Assembly: GCA_900550355.1 (NCBI GenBank)
Contig: URRT01000023.1
Coordinates: 1-16,885, forward strand
Length of the DNA stretch: 16,885 nucleotides
Direction of reading: 5' to 3'
Origin: an uncultured Collinsella sp.
GTDB lineage: Bacteria; Actinomycetota; Coriobacteriia; Coriobacteriales; Coriobacteriaceae
Both the position numbers and the translations under genes were made by a program. Below the pieces are notes generated by a model. It was not told where the DNA came from. It searched no databases and worked only from the letters and a program-made list of their open reading frames with translations. This document shows positions 1 to 6,799 of the stretch, piece after piece; the first letter of the stretch is position 1, and each line of letters begins with the position of its first letter.

Positions 1-1211
1 TGCAGCAGCTCGGCCACATTTGCATCGGGGTTCTGACACAGGATATCGAGCAGCTCGATAAAGTCACGGATGACCTCACGGGGCGTCAGGTGCGTATCGG
101 CTCCCACGCGGCCGAACTCAATCTTGAGGAAGTCCACCAAGTCGTTCTCGGTAAGCGTGGGCGTCCAGCCAAAGTATCCGGCATGGATCTGCATGAGTTT
201 TTCGATCAGCACCAGCAACTCCTCGTAGGTGAGTGGCTGCAGGCGGGTGATGGGCGCGAGCATGTCCTTAAGGTCCTCGCGTGCAAAGCGGCCTTGAGCG
301 AGTCGGCTGCGCAGGGCCTCGTAGGAGAACACGCCGCGGCGGCGGTCTTCGATGGAGGTTGGCGTGCCGCCCATGATCATGCCCAGGTACTGCGCCTTGC
401 CCTGGAGCGTGTCGTTGTACATGGTCAGGATCTTCTCGTAGTTGTATTGGCGCGTGATCGCGTTGGGAATCTTGTACAGATTCACGAGCTCGTCGATGAG
501 CACCAGCATGCCCTTGTAGCCGCTGCAGACCAAAAAGCGCGCAATGAGCTTAACGTAGTCGTACCAGTCGTCATCACTGATGATGGTCGAGGAGCCCAGC
601 TCGGCGCGTGCCTCACTCTTGGTGCGGTACTCGCCGCGAATCCATTTGGTCACGCGGCTCATGGCTTCTTCGTCGCCCTCGGATACTGCCGCGCGGTAGC
701 GGCGGAGCATGCGGGCGAAGTCGAAGCCGTGGACCATTTCCTCGAGCGGGGCCAGTTGGGCATTGACGGCAGACTCATCGGCATCGGCACACGAGGCGAC
801 CCAGCGATCCAGGATAAGGTTGAGCGCACCGCCCTCGGGGCGCGTTTTAGTCGATATGTTGCGGATGAGCTCACGGTAGGTGGCAAGGCCCTGTCCCTGG
901 CCGCCCTGCAGGCGGCGCTCGGGCGACAGGTCGGCATCAGCGACGACGAATCCCTCGCCCATGGCGTGCGTGCGGATGGTCTGGAGCAAAAAGCTCTTGC
1001 CGGCGCCGTAGCGACCGACCAGAAAGCGGAAGCTCGCGCCACCGTCGGCGATGAGACTCAGGTCGGTGAGCAGGGCGCGGATTTCGACCTCGCGCCCTAC
1101 GGTGATGTAGGGAAGGCCGATGCGCGGGACCACGCCGCCCTTGAGCGAGTTGAGAATGACGGCGGCGACGCGCTTGGGCACGCGGGGTGCTGCGGATGCG
1201 GTATCACTCAT
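1..1211 (-). CDS. BrxD-like P-loop ATPase (DUF2791 family), partial
   Basis: ATP-binding protein of the DUF2791 family, to which the BREX phage-defence protein BrxD belongs; 403 codons are present and the C-terminus lies beyond the left edge. The start is ATG at 1211. A Walker A motif, GRYGAGKS, sits at residues 66-73, after a short lead-in (VGREVEIRALLTDL) typical of AAA-type ATPases. A Walker B motif, MLVLIDEL, carries D240 and E241. The stretch PTLTENDLVDFLK near the end of the visible part also looks family-like. The gene starts inside the end of the TerB-domain gene (ATGAGTGA, 8-bp overlap), so the two are probably translated together and act together. Family knowledge: such ATPases are thought to act with helicases on DNA, but their substrate is not established. 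Family assignment is fairly firm; membership of a particular defence system is inference. Confidence 0.82.
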   Translation of the reverse strand, partial: MSDTASAAPRVPKRVAAVILNSLKGGVVPRIGLPYITVGREVEIRALLTDLSLIADGGASFRFLVGRYGAGKSFLLQTIRTHAMGEGFVVADADLSPERRLQGGQGQGLATYRELIRNISTKTRPEGGALNLILDRWVASCADADESAVNAQLAPLEEMVHGFDFARMLRRYRAAVSEGDEEAMSRVTKWIRGEYRTKSEARAELGSSTIISDDDWYDYVKLIARFLVCSGYKGMLVLIDELVNLYKIPNAITRQYNYEKILTMYNDTLQGKAQYLGMIMGGTPTSIEDRRRGVFSYEALRSRLAQGRFAREDLKDMLAPITRLQPLTYEELLVLIEKLMQIHAGYFGWTPTLTENDLVDFLKIEFGRVGADTHLTPREVIRDFIELLDILCQNPDANVAELL

Positions 1212-2964
1212 AGTCTAGGTATCCTCTCACGTCTGCTTCGTAGTCCTCGATAATTTGCGGTCCTGCCGCGCCAAATTCAATTACGGTGTCACCCACCAGG
1301 TCAAAGAGCGCCTCATTGATGCTATCGACGAGCATGTCCTCGCTCTGCCCCGACCTCTCCACTGCCGATTCCGTCTGTGCCGTGTCCTGCTCGAGCAGTG
1401 CGCGGAGATAGGCGTCTGCGGCAGGCGTGAGTTCGTTCGTGGCGTCAGCGGGCGCAGCAGCTGCGAACACGGGCGTCGGCGCGAGAAGCGGTGCCACGAC
1501 ACCAAACTGTTCGGTGGAAATGGTTGGCTCGTCGGCTTCGTTGCGCTCCGTGGGCGCCGCGATCGGCTCGGCCATCACGTCGGCCGCGGGCTTGGCTTCC
1601 GGTTGCTCGGATTCCGCCGTATCGACCTCTGTGGGCACATCGTCCTCGCGCTCCTCATCGATCAAAAGCGCTTCGCGCGTTTGCGCGGCGGCGCTCCGAA
1701 TGTGTCCCAGCTGGCTCAGATCGATATCGATCTTTATGGGCTGGTGTGCGGCATCCCACGAAAGCCATGCCACGATCTCGTCATCGATGATCTTGGCCAG
1801 ATATTTGGGGACCTTCTCCTCCTTCAGGGGGTGGGTGGGGTCTAGGGCCAGGCGTAGGCGTTGGTCGCAGGCGCGCATCATCTCACCAAGCTTGCTGCTT
1901 TTTTGCCTGCTGCCGTGAATTCGCATGCATTCCCAAAAGCCGTTTTGACAATGGTAAATATGGATGGGATCCAGACGGTATTCGCAGTCCTCGTGGCGAT
2001 TAGGCGCAAAGAACACGGCCGAGGCAAACATGGTATAGGGCATGGCCGTCTCCTCCCCAAACAAGCTCGCCACGATACTGGTCTTTCGGTGCGTGTCATA
2101 GTAGCGCGCCATACGGACATACACGGCACATGCCACGTGGCGCAGGTCGCGATGGTGGCTGCGATCGAGTCTCGAGTTATTGAGGTTGTACGTGGAGAGG
2201 GCGTTGATAGCAGCCATGAGTCGCTCCTCGCGCACCTCATCGGGCGGAAGGGGGAGCGTGGGCTCGGAGGTTTTGCGACGCTTAGGGGTCTGGCCGGACG
2301 GTGCCGGTGCTGGTACAAGGTCTCGTGCCGCGCGTCGCAGTTCGATAAGAGCGTTATCGAACATGACGGTTTTAGAGTCGCGAAGCAGCTCGGGGTTGAG
2401 CCCGTGGAAAACGGCGTAATCTTGCAACCACACGCGTGCAAACCGGTCGATGCCGGGCTCGAAGGCACGATAGGCATCCCAAAAGGCCTTGATCTTGTTA
2501 AAACCATCGAGTGGGTCATCTACGCCAATGCCGCAGATCAATTCGTAGAGATACAGGAAGGCAAAGGACGTAGATGTTTCCTCGACAGTTCCGCGGCGCA
2601 CTTGGGCGCGCCAGGTAAAATAGCCACGCAGCTGCCGATCGCTCATGGCATTGTAGGTGGGAAAGTACGACTTAAAGGTGCCGTTGTAGGGGCAGTCGTC
2701 CTCAAAGTCGGCCATCAGCAGGCCTTGGCGGTAGAAAAGCTCGGCTTCCGAAAGCCAGCGACCCGCGCCGCCTTTGGGGTCATCCTGCCAGCGCGATATC
2801 TCGCGCATCTTGCGGTACTGGTCGGGGAGGAAATTCTGCATCTGACGGCCGGTCTTGAGAATCGGCTCGTCAGCATAGACTTCGCTTGAGAAGCGAGCAG
2901 ACTGATGGGTCCGGGCCTCGGCCATAATGCGCTCGATGAGCATCTTGATGTCCTGGTCGGCCAC
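1204..2964 (-). CDS. TerB-N / TerB-C domain protein
   Basis: Cytoplasmic 586-residue protein with two recognisable parts. A TerB-N domain lies at about residues 45-225, with the signature around SDRQLRGYFTWR (108-119) and FLYLYELI (136-143). A TerB-C domain begins near IDIDLSQLGHIR and finishes with MLVDSINEALFD and IIEDYEAD at the extreme C-terminus. The TerB-C region is interrupted by an acidic, Ala/Pro/Glu-rich stretch of roughly 80-100 residues, probably a flexible linker. I see no central TerB metal-binding domain. The start is taken as GTG at 2964 because GGGGAGGAG lies a few bases upstream; the alternative ATG at 2943 has no such site. It is followed by the overlapping BrxD-like ATPase gene. 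Despite the name, this architecture is not a tellurite-resistance gene; it is known from helicase/ATPase-linked clusters of unclear function. Confidence 0.8.
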   Translation of the reverse strand: MADQDIKMLIERIMAEARTHQSARFSSEVYADEPILKTGRQMQNFLPDQYRKMREISRWQDDPKGGAGRWLSEAELFYRQGLLMADFEDDCPYNGTFKSYFPTYNAMSDRQLRGYFTWRAQVRRGTVEETSTSFAFLYLYELICGIGVDDPLDGFNKIKAFWDAYRAFEPGIDRFARVWLQDYAVFHGLNPELLRDSKTVMFDNALIELRRAARDLVPAPAPSGQTPKRRKTSEPTLPLPPDEVREERLMAAINALSTYNLNNSRLDRSHHRDLRHVACAVYVRMARYYDTHRKTSIVASLFGEETAMPYTMFASAVFFAPNRHEDCEYRLDPIHIYHCQNGFWECMRIHGSRQKSSKLGEMMRACDQRLRLALDPTHPLKEEKVPKYLAKIIDDEIVAWLSWDAAHQPIKIDIDLSQLGHIRSAAAQTREALLIDEEREDDVPTEVDTAESEQPEAKPAADVMAEPIAAPTERNEADEPTISTEQFGVVAPLLAPTPVFAAAAPADATNELTPAADAYLRALLEQDTAQTESAVERSGQSEDMLVDSINEALFDLVGDTVIEFGAAGPQIIEDYEADVRGYLDYE

Positions 2965-3001
2965 CGTCTCTCCTCCCCTAACGCAGCTTCGATGACCTCA
3001 T

Positions 3002-3010
3002 ATCATAGCA
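3002..3010 (-). promoter_or_regulatory. Extended -10 promoter for the TerB/ATPase operon
   Basis: On the minus strand the sequence reads TGCTATGAT, an extended -10 element (TGn plus TATGAT, five of six to consensus). The hexamer 17 bp upstream is a weak match to a -35, which is normal for extended -10 promoters. Predicted transcription would start near 2995, giving a leader of about 30 nt that contains the strong ribosome binding site of the GTG-started TerB gene. Confidence 0.5.
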
Positions 3011-3052
3011 CAGCATCAAACAGGTGTTCGAGATACCGCTACGTAGATAGAT

Positions 3053-3769
3053 TTAGAACAGGAGGGCGTAGATGACGGCTATGACAACGGAGGGGAGCAT
3101 ATTAGCCGTGCGGAAGGTCTGAGGACGGATGAGGTTGACGCCGACGCAGAAGATGAGCATGGAGCCTACGAGCGAAAGGCTGTCGAGGGCGGCGGTGGTC
3201 ATGATGGGGGAGAGCGCTCCGGCAAAGAGCGTAATCGTTCCCTGGAATACGGCAACGGGCAGGGCGGAGAAGATGCAGCCGCGGCCGAGCGAAGCCGTCA
3301 TGGTGCAGACGATGATGCAGTCCAACGCGCCCTTGAGGGCGAGCGTGGACCAGTCGCCGAGCAAGCCGTCTTGGATTGATCCCACGATAGCCATGGCACC
3401 GATGCAGACGGTCAGCGATGTCGAGACAAAGGCATTGGTGAACTCGTTGTCTCCCTCGCTGCCGGTTTTGCGCTTGAGCCATTCGCCCAGGTTTTCGATG
3501 CCGGCTTCCAGGTTAATGGCCTCGCCGATGAGCGAGCCGAGGGCAAACGAGACGATGAGCATGGTGGTGCCGGTGGTCGCCAGCGTTTTCCCGTCAACGA
3601 CGAGCATCTTTTGCATGGTGCCACCCAGTCCGATAAACAGAACGCACAGTCCCGACGCTTTCATGAGCGTGTCTTGGATGCGCGGTGTAATGAAGCGGCC
3701 GCCCGCTAATCCCAAAAGACCGCCCGCAACTAAAAGCACAACGTTGATGATTGTTCCCAAGCCCGGCAT
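3053..3769 (-). CDS. DUF554 family membrane protein
   Basis: Integral membrane protein of 238 residues, the usual size for DUF554 (YdfK-like) proteins. It opens with the typical MPGLGTIINVV segment followed by a glycine-rich helix and the conserved KASGLCVLFIGLGG stretch. About six to seven hydrophobic segments are visible. The function of the family is not known; a transport role is often suggested. The start at ATG 3769 is chosen because the N-terminus then matches the family and GGAGG lies four bases upstream; the frame stays open to 3838, but the extra 23 residues are polar and unlike the family. It is a single gene on the same strand as its neighbours, 88 bp before the TerB gene and 117 bp after the surface operon. 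No clear terminator separates it from that operon, so some read-through is possible. Confidence 0.8.
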   Translation of the reverse strand: MPGLGTIINVVLLVAGGLLGLAGGRFITPRIQDTLMKASGLCVLFIGLGGTMQKMLVVDGKTLATTGTTMLIVSFALGSLIGEAINLEAGIENLGEWLKRKTGSEGDNEFTNAFVSTSLTVCIGAMAIVGSIQDGLLGDWSTLALKGALDCIIVCTMTASLGRGCIFSALPVAVFQGTITLFAGALSPIMTTAALDSLSLVGSMLIFCVGVNLIRPQTFRTANMLPSVVIAVIYALLF

Positions 3770-3886
3770 GAGCCCTCCTGTATTGATGCCAACGTGGCAA
3801 TCGTAGCAGAACGAAATGCGAGGCACATCGCGACTCATCTAATACGTTATATAAGTGGTGTTAGGAATGATGCGCAGCATTTAGCC

Positions 3887-5317
3887 TCAGGTGGTTGTCG
3901 GGACATAGGGATAGTAGTCAAAGCGCAGTGTCATAAGCCGCTGTGGGGATTCAATAGCCGCGGCGATGATATTGGCATCGCGGGCACGATCAAACCCTTC
4001 GAGTTCGATCTGATACGAGACGTCTTGCATAATGTCCAGACGTCGCCAGGCTAGGAGTGTGTCACCATCGAATTCCAAGGTCTTGCCTCCGTCTGGAGCA
4101 ACGGCGTATAGACGCAGCTTGGCGGTGGTTGCAGGGTCGACAACCGTGACCTTTTTAATTTCGTTTCGAGTATTCTTGGCGCCCAACAAGGTGAGCAGTG
4201 TTGGGGCCACGACCTCGCCCGATGGCAAAAAGACGACTTCGATGGATTCAGGAAATGCGATGATGGCCGACTTGCGGACGGGCTGATTGGCGGCGGCAAC
4301 TTCGATGTTCGCAGCGTCGATGACCTCTGTATGGTCGAGCGCGGCAAGCACGCAGCAGTTACCTTCATCGATCTCTTGAGGATCAGCAAGCCCCAGACTG
4401 TCCGCGAGCTCGGGATCGTTTGGATCGGTAGCGGGCTCATTCGGTGCTTCGAAAGAAGCTGGGACGCTGTTTGTCGGCGACGGCGTGTCGCCCGCACCTG
4501 CTTCTTTATCCGTGCTCTCTTCTTGTATGGTTGCGTTGATGGGTTCGTCGTTTGAGGGGAGCGTCTTGGCGTCAAGCGCGGAGGGGAGAATTCTGATGGC
4601 TCCGGATCCGTTCCACTCCATTTCGAGAAGCGCCGGGTCGGCAAGAATGCGTTGCCTGCTTTGCGCGTGGGCATCGATTTCAATAGGGCCTGCCTCTATC
4701 CCTCGTGTAAGGCTGAGTGATCCGGCTGGCTTCTCGAAATGAGCGTCTGTGTCTTTGGCGCTGACGGCGTAGAACAGCAGGGACGCTTCTCCCGCCGCGA
4801 TGGCATCGGTGCCGGCTTTGGTCAGCCGCAACGATGCCGTGAATGAGAGGGTGGGCTGCGTGTCGTCTGCATTCGCGGCGGCGCAGCCCAGACATATACC
4901 GCCTCCTTTCTCAGAAAACGTACCGTCGAAGGCGACCTTCGCTCCGTTCGCCGAGTCATCGACCGAAGCGATGTCGATGCGCAGCTCTAAATTGCATGGA
5001 TCGCCATCTGCATCGAGCGCAACCGAGCGCCACGTGCAGACGACACACCCCGCCTGGGAGCCGTTTGCCTTGTTCGAACGATTGATATCCACGACTATCG
5101 AGCCGTCCGTATTACGACGAAGGCATCCCGAGGTTGAGATCGCGGCCTGTGCGATCGAAAAACGCTTGCACGCAATGGCGCTCGACGGATTTGGTGCGGA
5201 ACTTAGGACTGCTGGTAAGGAGTCTGCCATGACGGGAGTCGCCCAAGCGGCGACAGGCGTTCCGGTTGCGAGCGCGCCGCAGAGTGCGACGACGGGCAAA
5301 AGGTTCTTCGATGCCAT
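3887..5317 (-). CDS. Large secreted protein with CxxC motifs, last gene of the surface operon
   Basis: Unrecognised secreted protein of 476 residues. The N-terminus (MASKNLLPVVALCGALATG) is a signal peptide, with cleavage likely near residue 26 or 31. The mature part has nine cysteines: C50, C65, a CVVC at 91-94, C108, a CLGC at 142-145 and a CC pair at 321-322, suggesting disulphides or metal binding. Residues about 255-320 form an acidic, Pro/Ser/Glu-rich linker. The C-terminal 130 residues are predicted beta-rich and contain P, I, G and VT spacing like that of the 199-residue secreted protein two genes upstream. No sorting signal or C-terminal membrane helix is present, so it is either released or held by another surface protein. 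A good AAGGAG site precedes ATG 5317; the gap to the upstream gene is only 18 bp. By position it corresponds to the large WxL-type protein of Csc clusters; that comparison is inference. Confidence 0.72.
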   Translation of the reverse strand: MASKNLLPVVALCGALATGTPVAAWATPVMADSLPAVLSSAPNPSSAIACKRFSIAQAAISTSGCLRRNTDGSIVVDINRSNKANGSQAGCVVCTWRSVALDADGDPCNLELRIDIASVDDSANGAKVAFDGTFSEKGGGICLGCAAANADDTQPTLSFTASLRLTKAGTDAIAAGEASLLFYAVSAKDTDAHFEKPAGSLSLTRGIEAGPIEIDAHAQSRQRILADPALLEMEWNGSGAIRILPSALDAKTLPSNDEPINATIQEESTDKEAGAGDTPSPTNSVPASFEAPNEPATDPNDPELADSLGLADPQEIDEGNCCVLAALDHTEVIDAANIEVAAANQPVRKSAIIAFPESIEVVFLPSGEVVAPTLLTLLGAKNTRNEIKKVTVVDPATTAKLRLYAVAPDGGKTLEFDGDTLLAWRRLDIMQDVSYQIELEGFDRARDANIIAAAIESPQRLMTLRFDYYPYVPTTT

Positions 5318-5335
5318 GGGGTCTCCTTAGCTAAT

Positions 5336-5617
5336 TTAGTGCGGCCTGTCCATGTTTTGTTTCTGGCTGCGTTTGATGTGCAGACCGAGGCCGGCGGTTC
5401 CTGCGCCTGCTGCTGTGGCGCCTGCTGCCAAGAGCCATCGTCTGTCGCCTGTCTGCGCCAACGGTTTCTCGCGGTCGTCGCGGTCGAGCTCCGAGAGGTC
5501 GACCGTCACTTGCGTGGCGGCCTGCGCCTGTTCTTGCTGGGCAAAGGCCATGGCTGGCCCAAACGCTAAGATGCTGACGGCGGCGGCCAGGGCGACGGCC
5601 TTATGCCGTGTGCGCAC
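5336..5617 (-). CDS. Sortase-anchored mini-protein with LAQTG signal
   Basis: Surface mini-protein of about 93 residues. It has a signal peptide (basic MRTRHK then a hydrophobic stretch ending GPAMAFA), a mature part of only some 35 residues (Gln/Ala-rich, then VTVDLSELDRDDREKP), and a complete sorting signal: LAQTG, a hydrophobic stretch of about 18 residues rich in Ala and Gly, and a basic tail KRSQK. LAxTG is the form typically used by class E sortases of Actinobacteria. The frame stays open upstream to a TTG at 5647; I prefer GTG at 5617 because it gives a normal signal peptide and overlaps the upstream gene by only 17 bp, suggesting translational coupling. The very short mature part suggests an anchor or adaptor for a partner rather than an adhesin. 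No sortase gene is present in the window. Confidence 0.75.
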   Translation of the reverse strand: MRTRHKAVALAAAVSILAFGPAMAFAQQEQAQAATQVTVDLSELDRDDREKPLAQTGDRRWLLAAGATAAGAGTAGLGLHIKRSQKQNMDRPH

Positions 5618-6200
5618 CGGGCTCGACCGTCCAGGTGATCGTCGCAACCTGATCGCCTTCGCCGGTTACGCGGAAGATGTCGCGCGTGACGCGGGCGACG
5701 TTTCCGCTTGTCTTGAGCTTGATTTTGTCCGTGCCGCCGGCAATGCCCTGGTAGCCCATGTCGAAGGCTGCATTCTTGGAAAGATCGAGGCCCGTCCCCT
5801 GCATTGCGGCGCTGGCGTTCTGGAGCGCGCCGTCGGGGCCGACCTTAAAGTCGATGGAGTTCTGCGCGGTTCCGGCCTTGGCGTCGGCGGCAATGGTCCA
5901 GGTGTTCATGGCGTCGATCTTCATGTTGGTGACATGGATGCCGTAGGCCGAATGATTGTCGATGGTGGTCGCGTCTTCTGAGGGGCCCTGAAGCGTGCCG
6001 TCGGCCTTGGCGACGAAGGGAATAACCGTCGGAACTTTGAACTCAACGTTGTCGATCTCGGTCCTGACCATTACCTTCGTGGTTCCAACGCGCCCGGCTG
6101 CCATAGCTGGCGTCGGGGCGGCGCTCATTGCGAGCGCGAGCGCGAGCCCTGTGCCCACGACGAGCGCTCTGACTCCGTTCATGTTCCTGGTGGTATCCAT
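5601..6200 (-). CDS. Small secreted protein with WTI/WTV motifs (WxL-like)
   Basis: Secreted protein of 199 residues, not assigned to a family with certainty. A signal peptide covers residues 1-34 (hydrophobic core ALVVGTGLALALAMSA, cleavage near PAMA). The mature protein has VPTVIPFVAKADG at 56-68, a tryptophan motif WTI at 101-103, and a C-terminal ITWTVEPG with W190. In WxL proteins two WxL motifs occupy equivalent places, the second ending Trp-x-Leu shortly before the C-terminus, so this could be a divergent WxL-like beta domain with I and V replacing L. It has no membrane anchor. AAGGAA precedes the ATG at 6200. It lies between a membrane-tethered protein and a sortase-anchored mini-protein, which fits a cell-wall complex. 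Family placement is tentative; a TasA/camelysin-like fold is another possibility. Confidence 0.72.
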   Translation of the reverse strand: MDTTRNMNGVRALVVGTGLALALAMSAAPTPAMAAGRVGTTKVMVRTEIDNVEFKVPTVIPFVAKADGTLQGPSEDATTIDNHSAYGIHVTNMKIDAMNTWTIAADAKAGTAQNSIDFKVGPDGALQNASAAMQGTGLDLSKNAAFDMGYQGIAGGTDKIKLKTSGNVARVTRDIFRVTGEGDQVATITWTVEPGAHTA

Positions 6201-6220
6201 GGCCGTTCCTTTCTATTCGC

Positions 6221-6237
6221 CGCGGGCCGTTCCCGCG
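6221..6237. repeat. Short inverted repeat between two surface genes
   Basis: CGCGGG and CCCGCG form a perfect 6-bp stem with a 5-nt loop in the 89-bp gap between the membrane-tethered protein gene and the small secreted protein gene. There is no T-run, so it is not a classical terminator. It could mark an RNA processing or stability site within the operon, or be chance in GC-rich DNA. Confidence 0.3.
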
Positions 6238-6289
6238 ATGATTGGACGAATGCTGGTGAATTGCATGCGGTGCCGCGTCGGTCGGAAGG

Positions 6290-6799
6290 CTAGTTCTCGG
6301 CTTGCTCAACCCGTACCTTGACACGTGTCGGATTGCCGTGGCTGTCGAGGGTCTTGGCATCGAGTGCCTGGATCTCGATGTACGCCTCGCCTTCTTTGAT
6401 GTCGCCGGCGGGGCACGTTTCGATTGTCTTGCCGGTCTTGACCACACCGGATTCGTACATGGTCTCGTCGTTTTGGATGACGCGGAATCGCTGGGGAAAC
6501 TTGTTGTCTTGGACGTTTTGCACGTTGACGCGCAGCTTGCCGTCCTCCTGCAGCTGAGCGACCGGTGCGACCGAAATCGTCATCATGTTGTCGCGGACGA
6601 TGGCGTCGAGCTCATCTTGGATTTCCTGACGCGTTTTGCCCTCGGCCGTCGTAACCGAAGCGCCCGCCTCGGGTACGGGCTGCGACTGCCAAGCGTATAG
6701 TCCTACGGCGACAAGGGCACAGACGATGGCCAAGCAGGCAACGATGAGCTTCTTGCGACGACTCAGACCTGCAAAGTGGGGTGGCTTTTTCGCGCTCAT
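6290..6799 (-). CDS. Membrane-tethered extracellular protein of the surface operon
   Basis: Protein of 169 residues with a short basic cytoplasmic tail (LSRRKK), one membrane helix at about 17-36, and an extracellular remainder, so a type II bitopic protein. The outer part has a helical segment (TRQEIQDELDAIVRD) and then a beta-rich domain containing MYESGVVKTGKTIE and GEAYIEIQALDAKT. This pattern resembles beta domains I recall from proteins next to Firmicutes surface complexes, where a similar Tyr-x-Ser-Gly ... Pro/Thr-Gly turn occurs; I cannot name the family. Its ATG overlaps the stop of the preceding 98-codon gene (ATGA), and AAGGA lies upstream, so the two are translationally coupled. 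Its likely role is as the membrane end of the envelope complex made by the downstream secreted proteins; this is inferred from context. Confidence 0.75.
   Translation of the reverse strand: MSAKKPPHFAGLSRRKKLIVACLAIVCALVAVGLYAWQSQPVPEAGASVTTAEGKTRQEIQDELDAIVRDNMMTISVAPVAQLQEDGKLRVNVQNVQDNKFPQRFRVIQNDETMYESGVVKTGKTIETCPAGDIKEGEAYIEIQALDAKTLDSHGNPTRVKVRVEQAEN

Noticed and set aside
90..2889. Long plus-strand open frames (90-1253, 1255-1845, 1861-2889) opposite the TerB and ATPase genes
   Set aside because: They lie antisense to genes with clear family motifs, have no ribosome sites, and give compositions typical of reverse-strand shadows in GC-rich DNA.
1204..2964. Tellurite resistance determinant
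   Set aside because: Only TerB-N and TerB-C parts are present; no TerB core, TerC, TerD or TerZ genes are visible, and this architecture belongs to the ATPase/helicase-linked group.
5279..5317. Lipoprotein signal in the 476-residue secreted protein (cysteine at residue 13)
   Set aside because: The residues before the cysteine (V-A-L) do not form a lipobox, and the cysteine lies within the hydrophobic core rather than after it.
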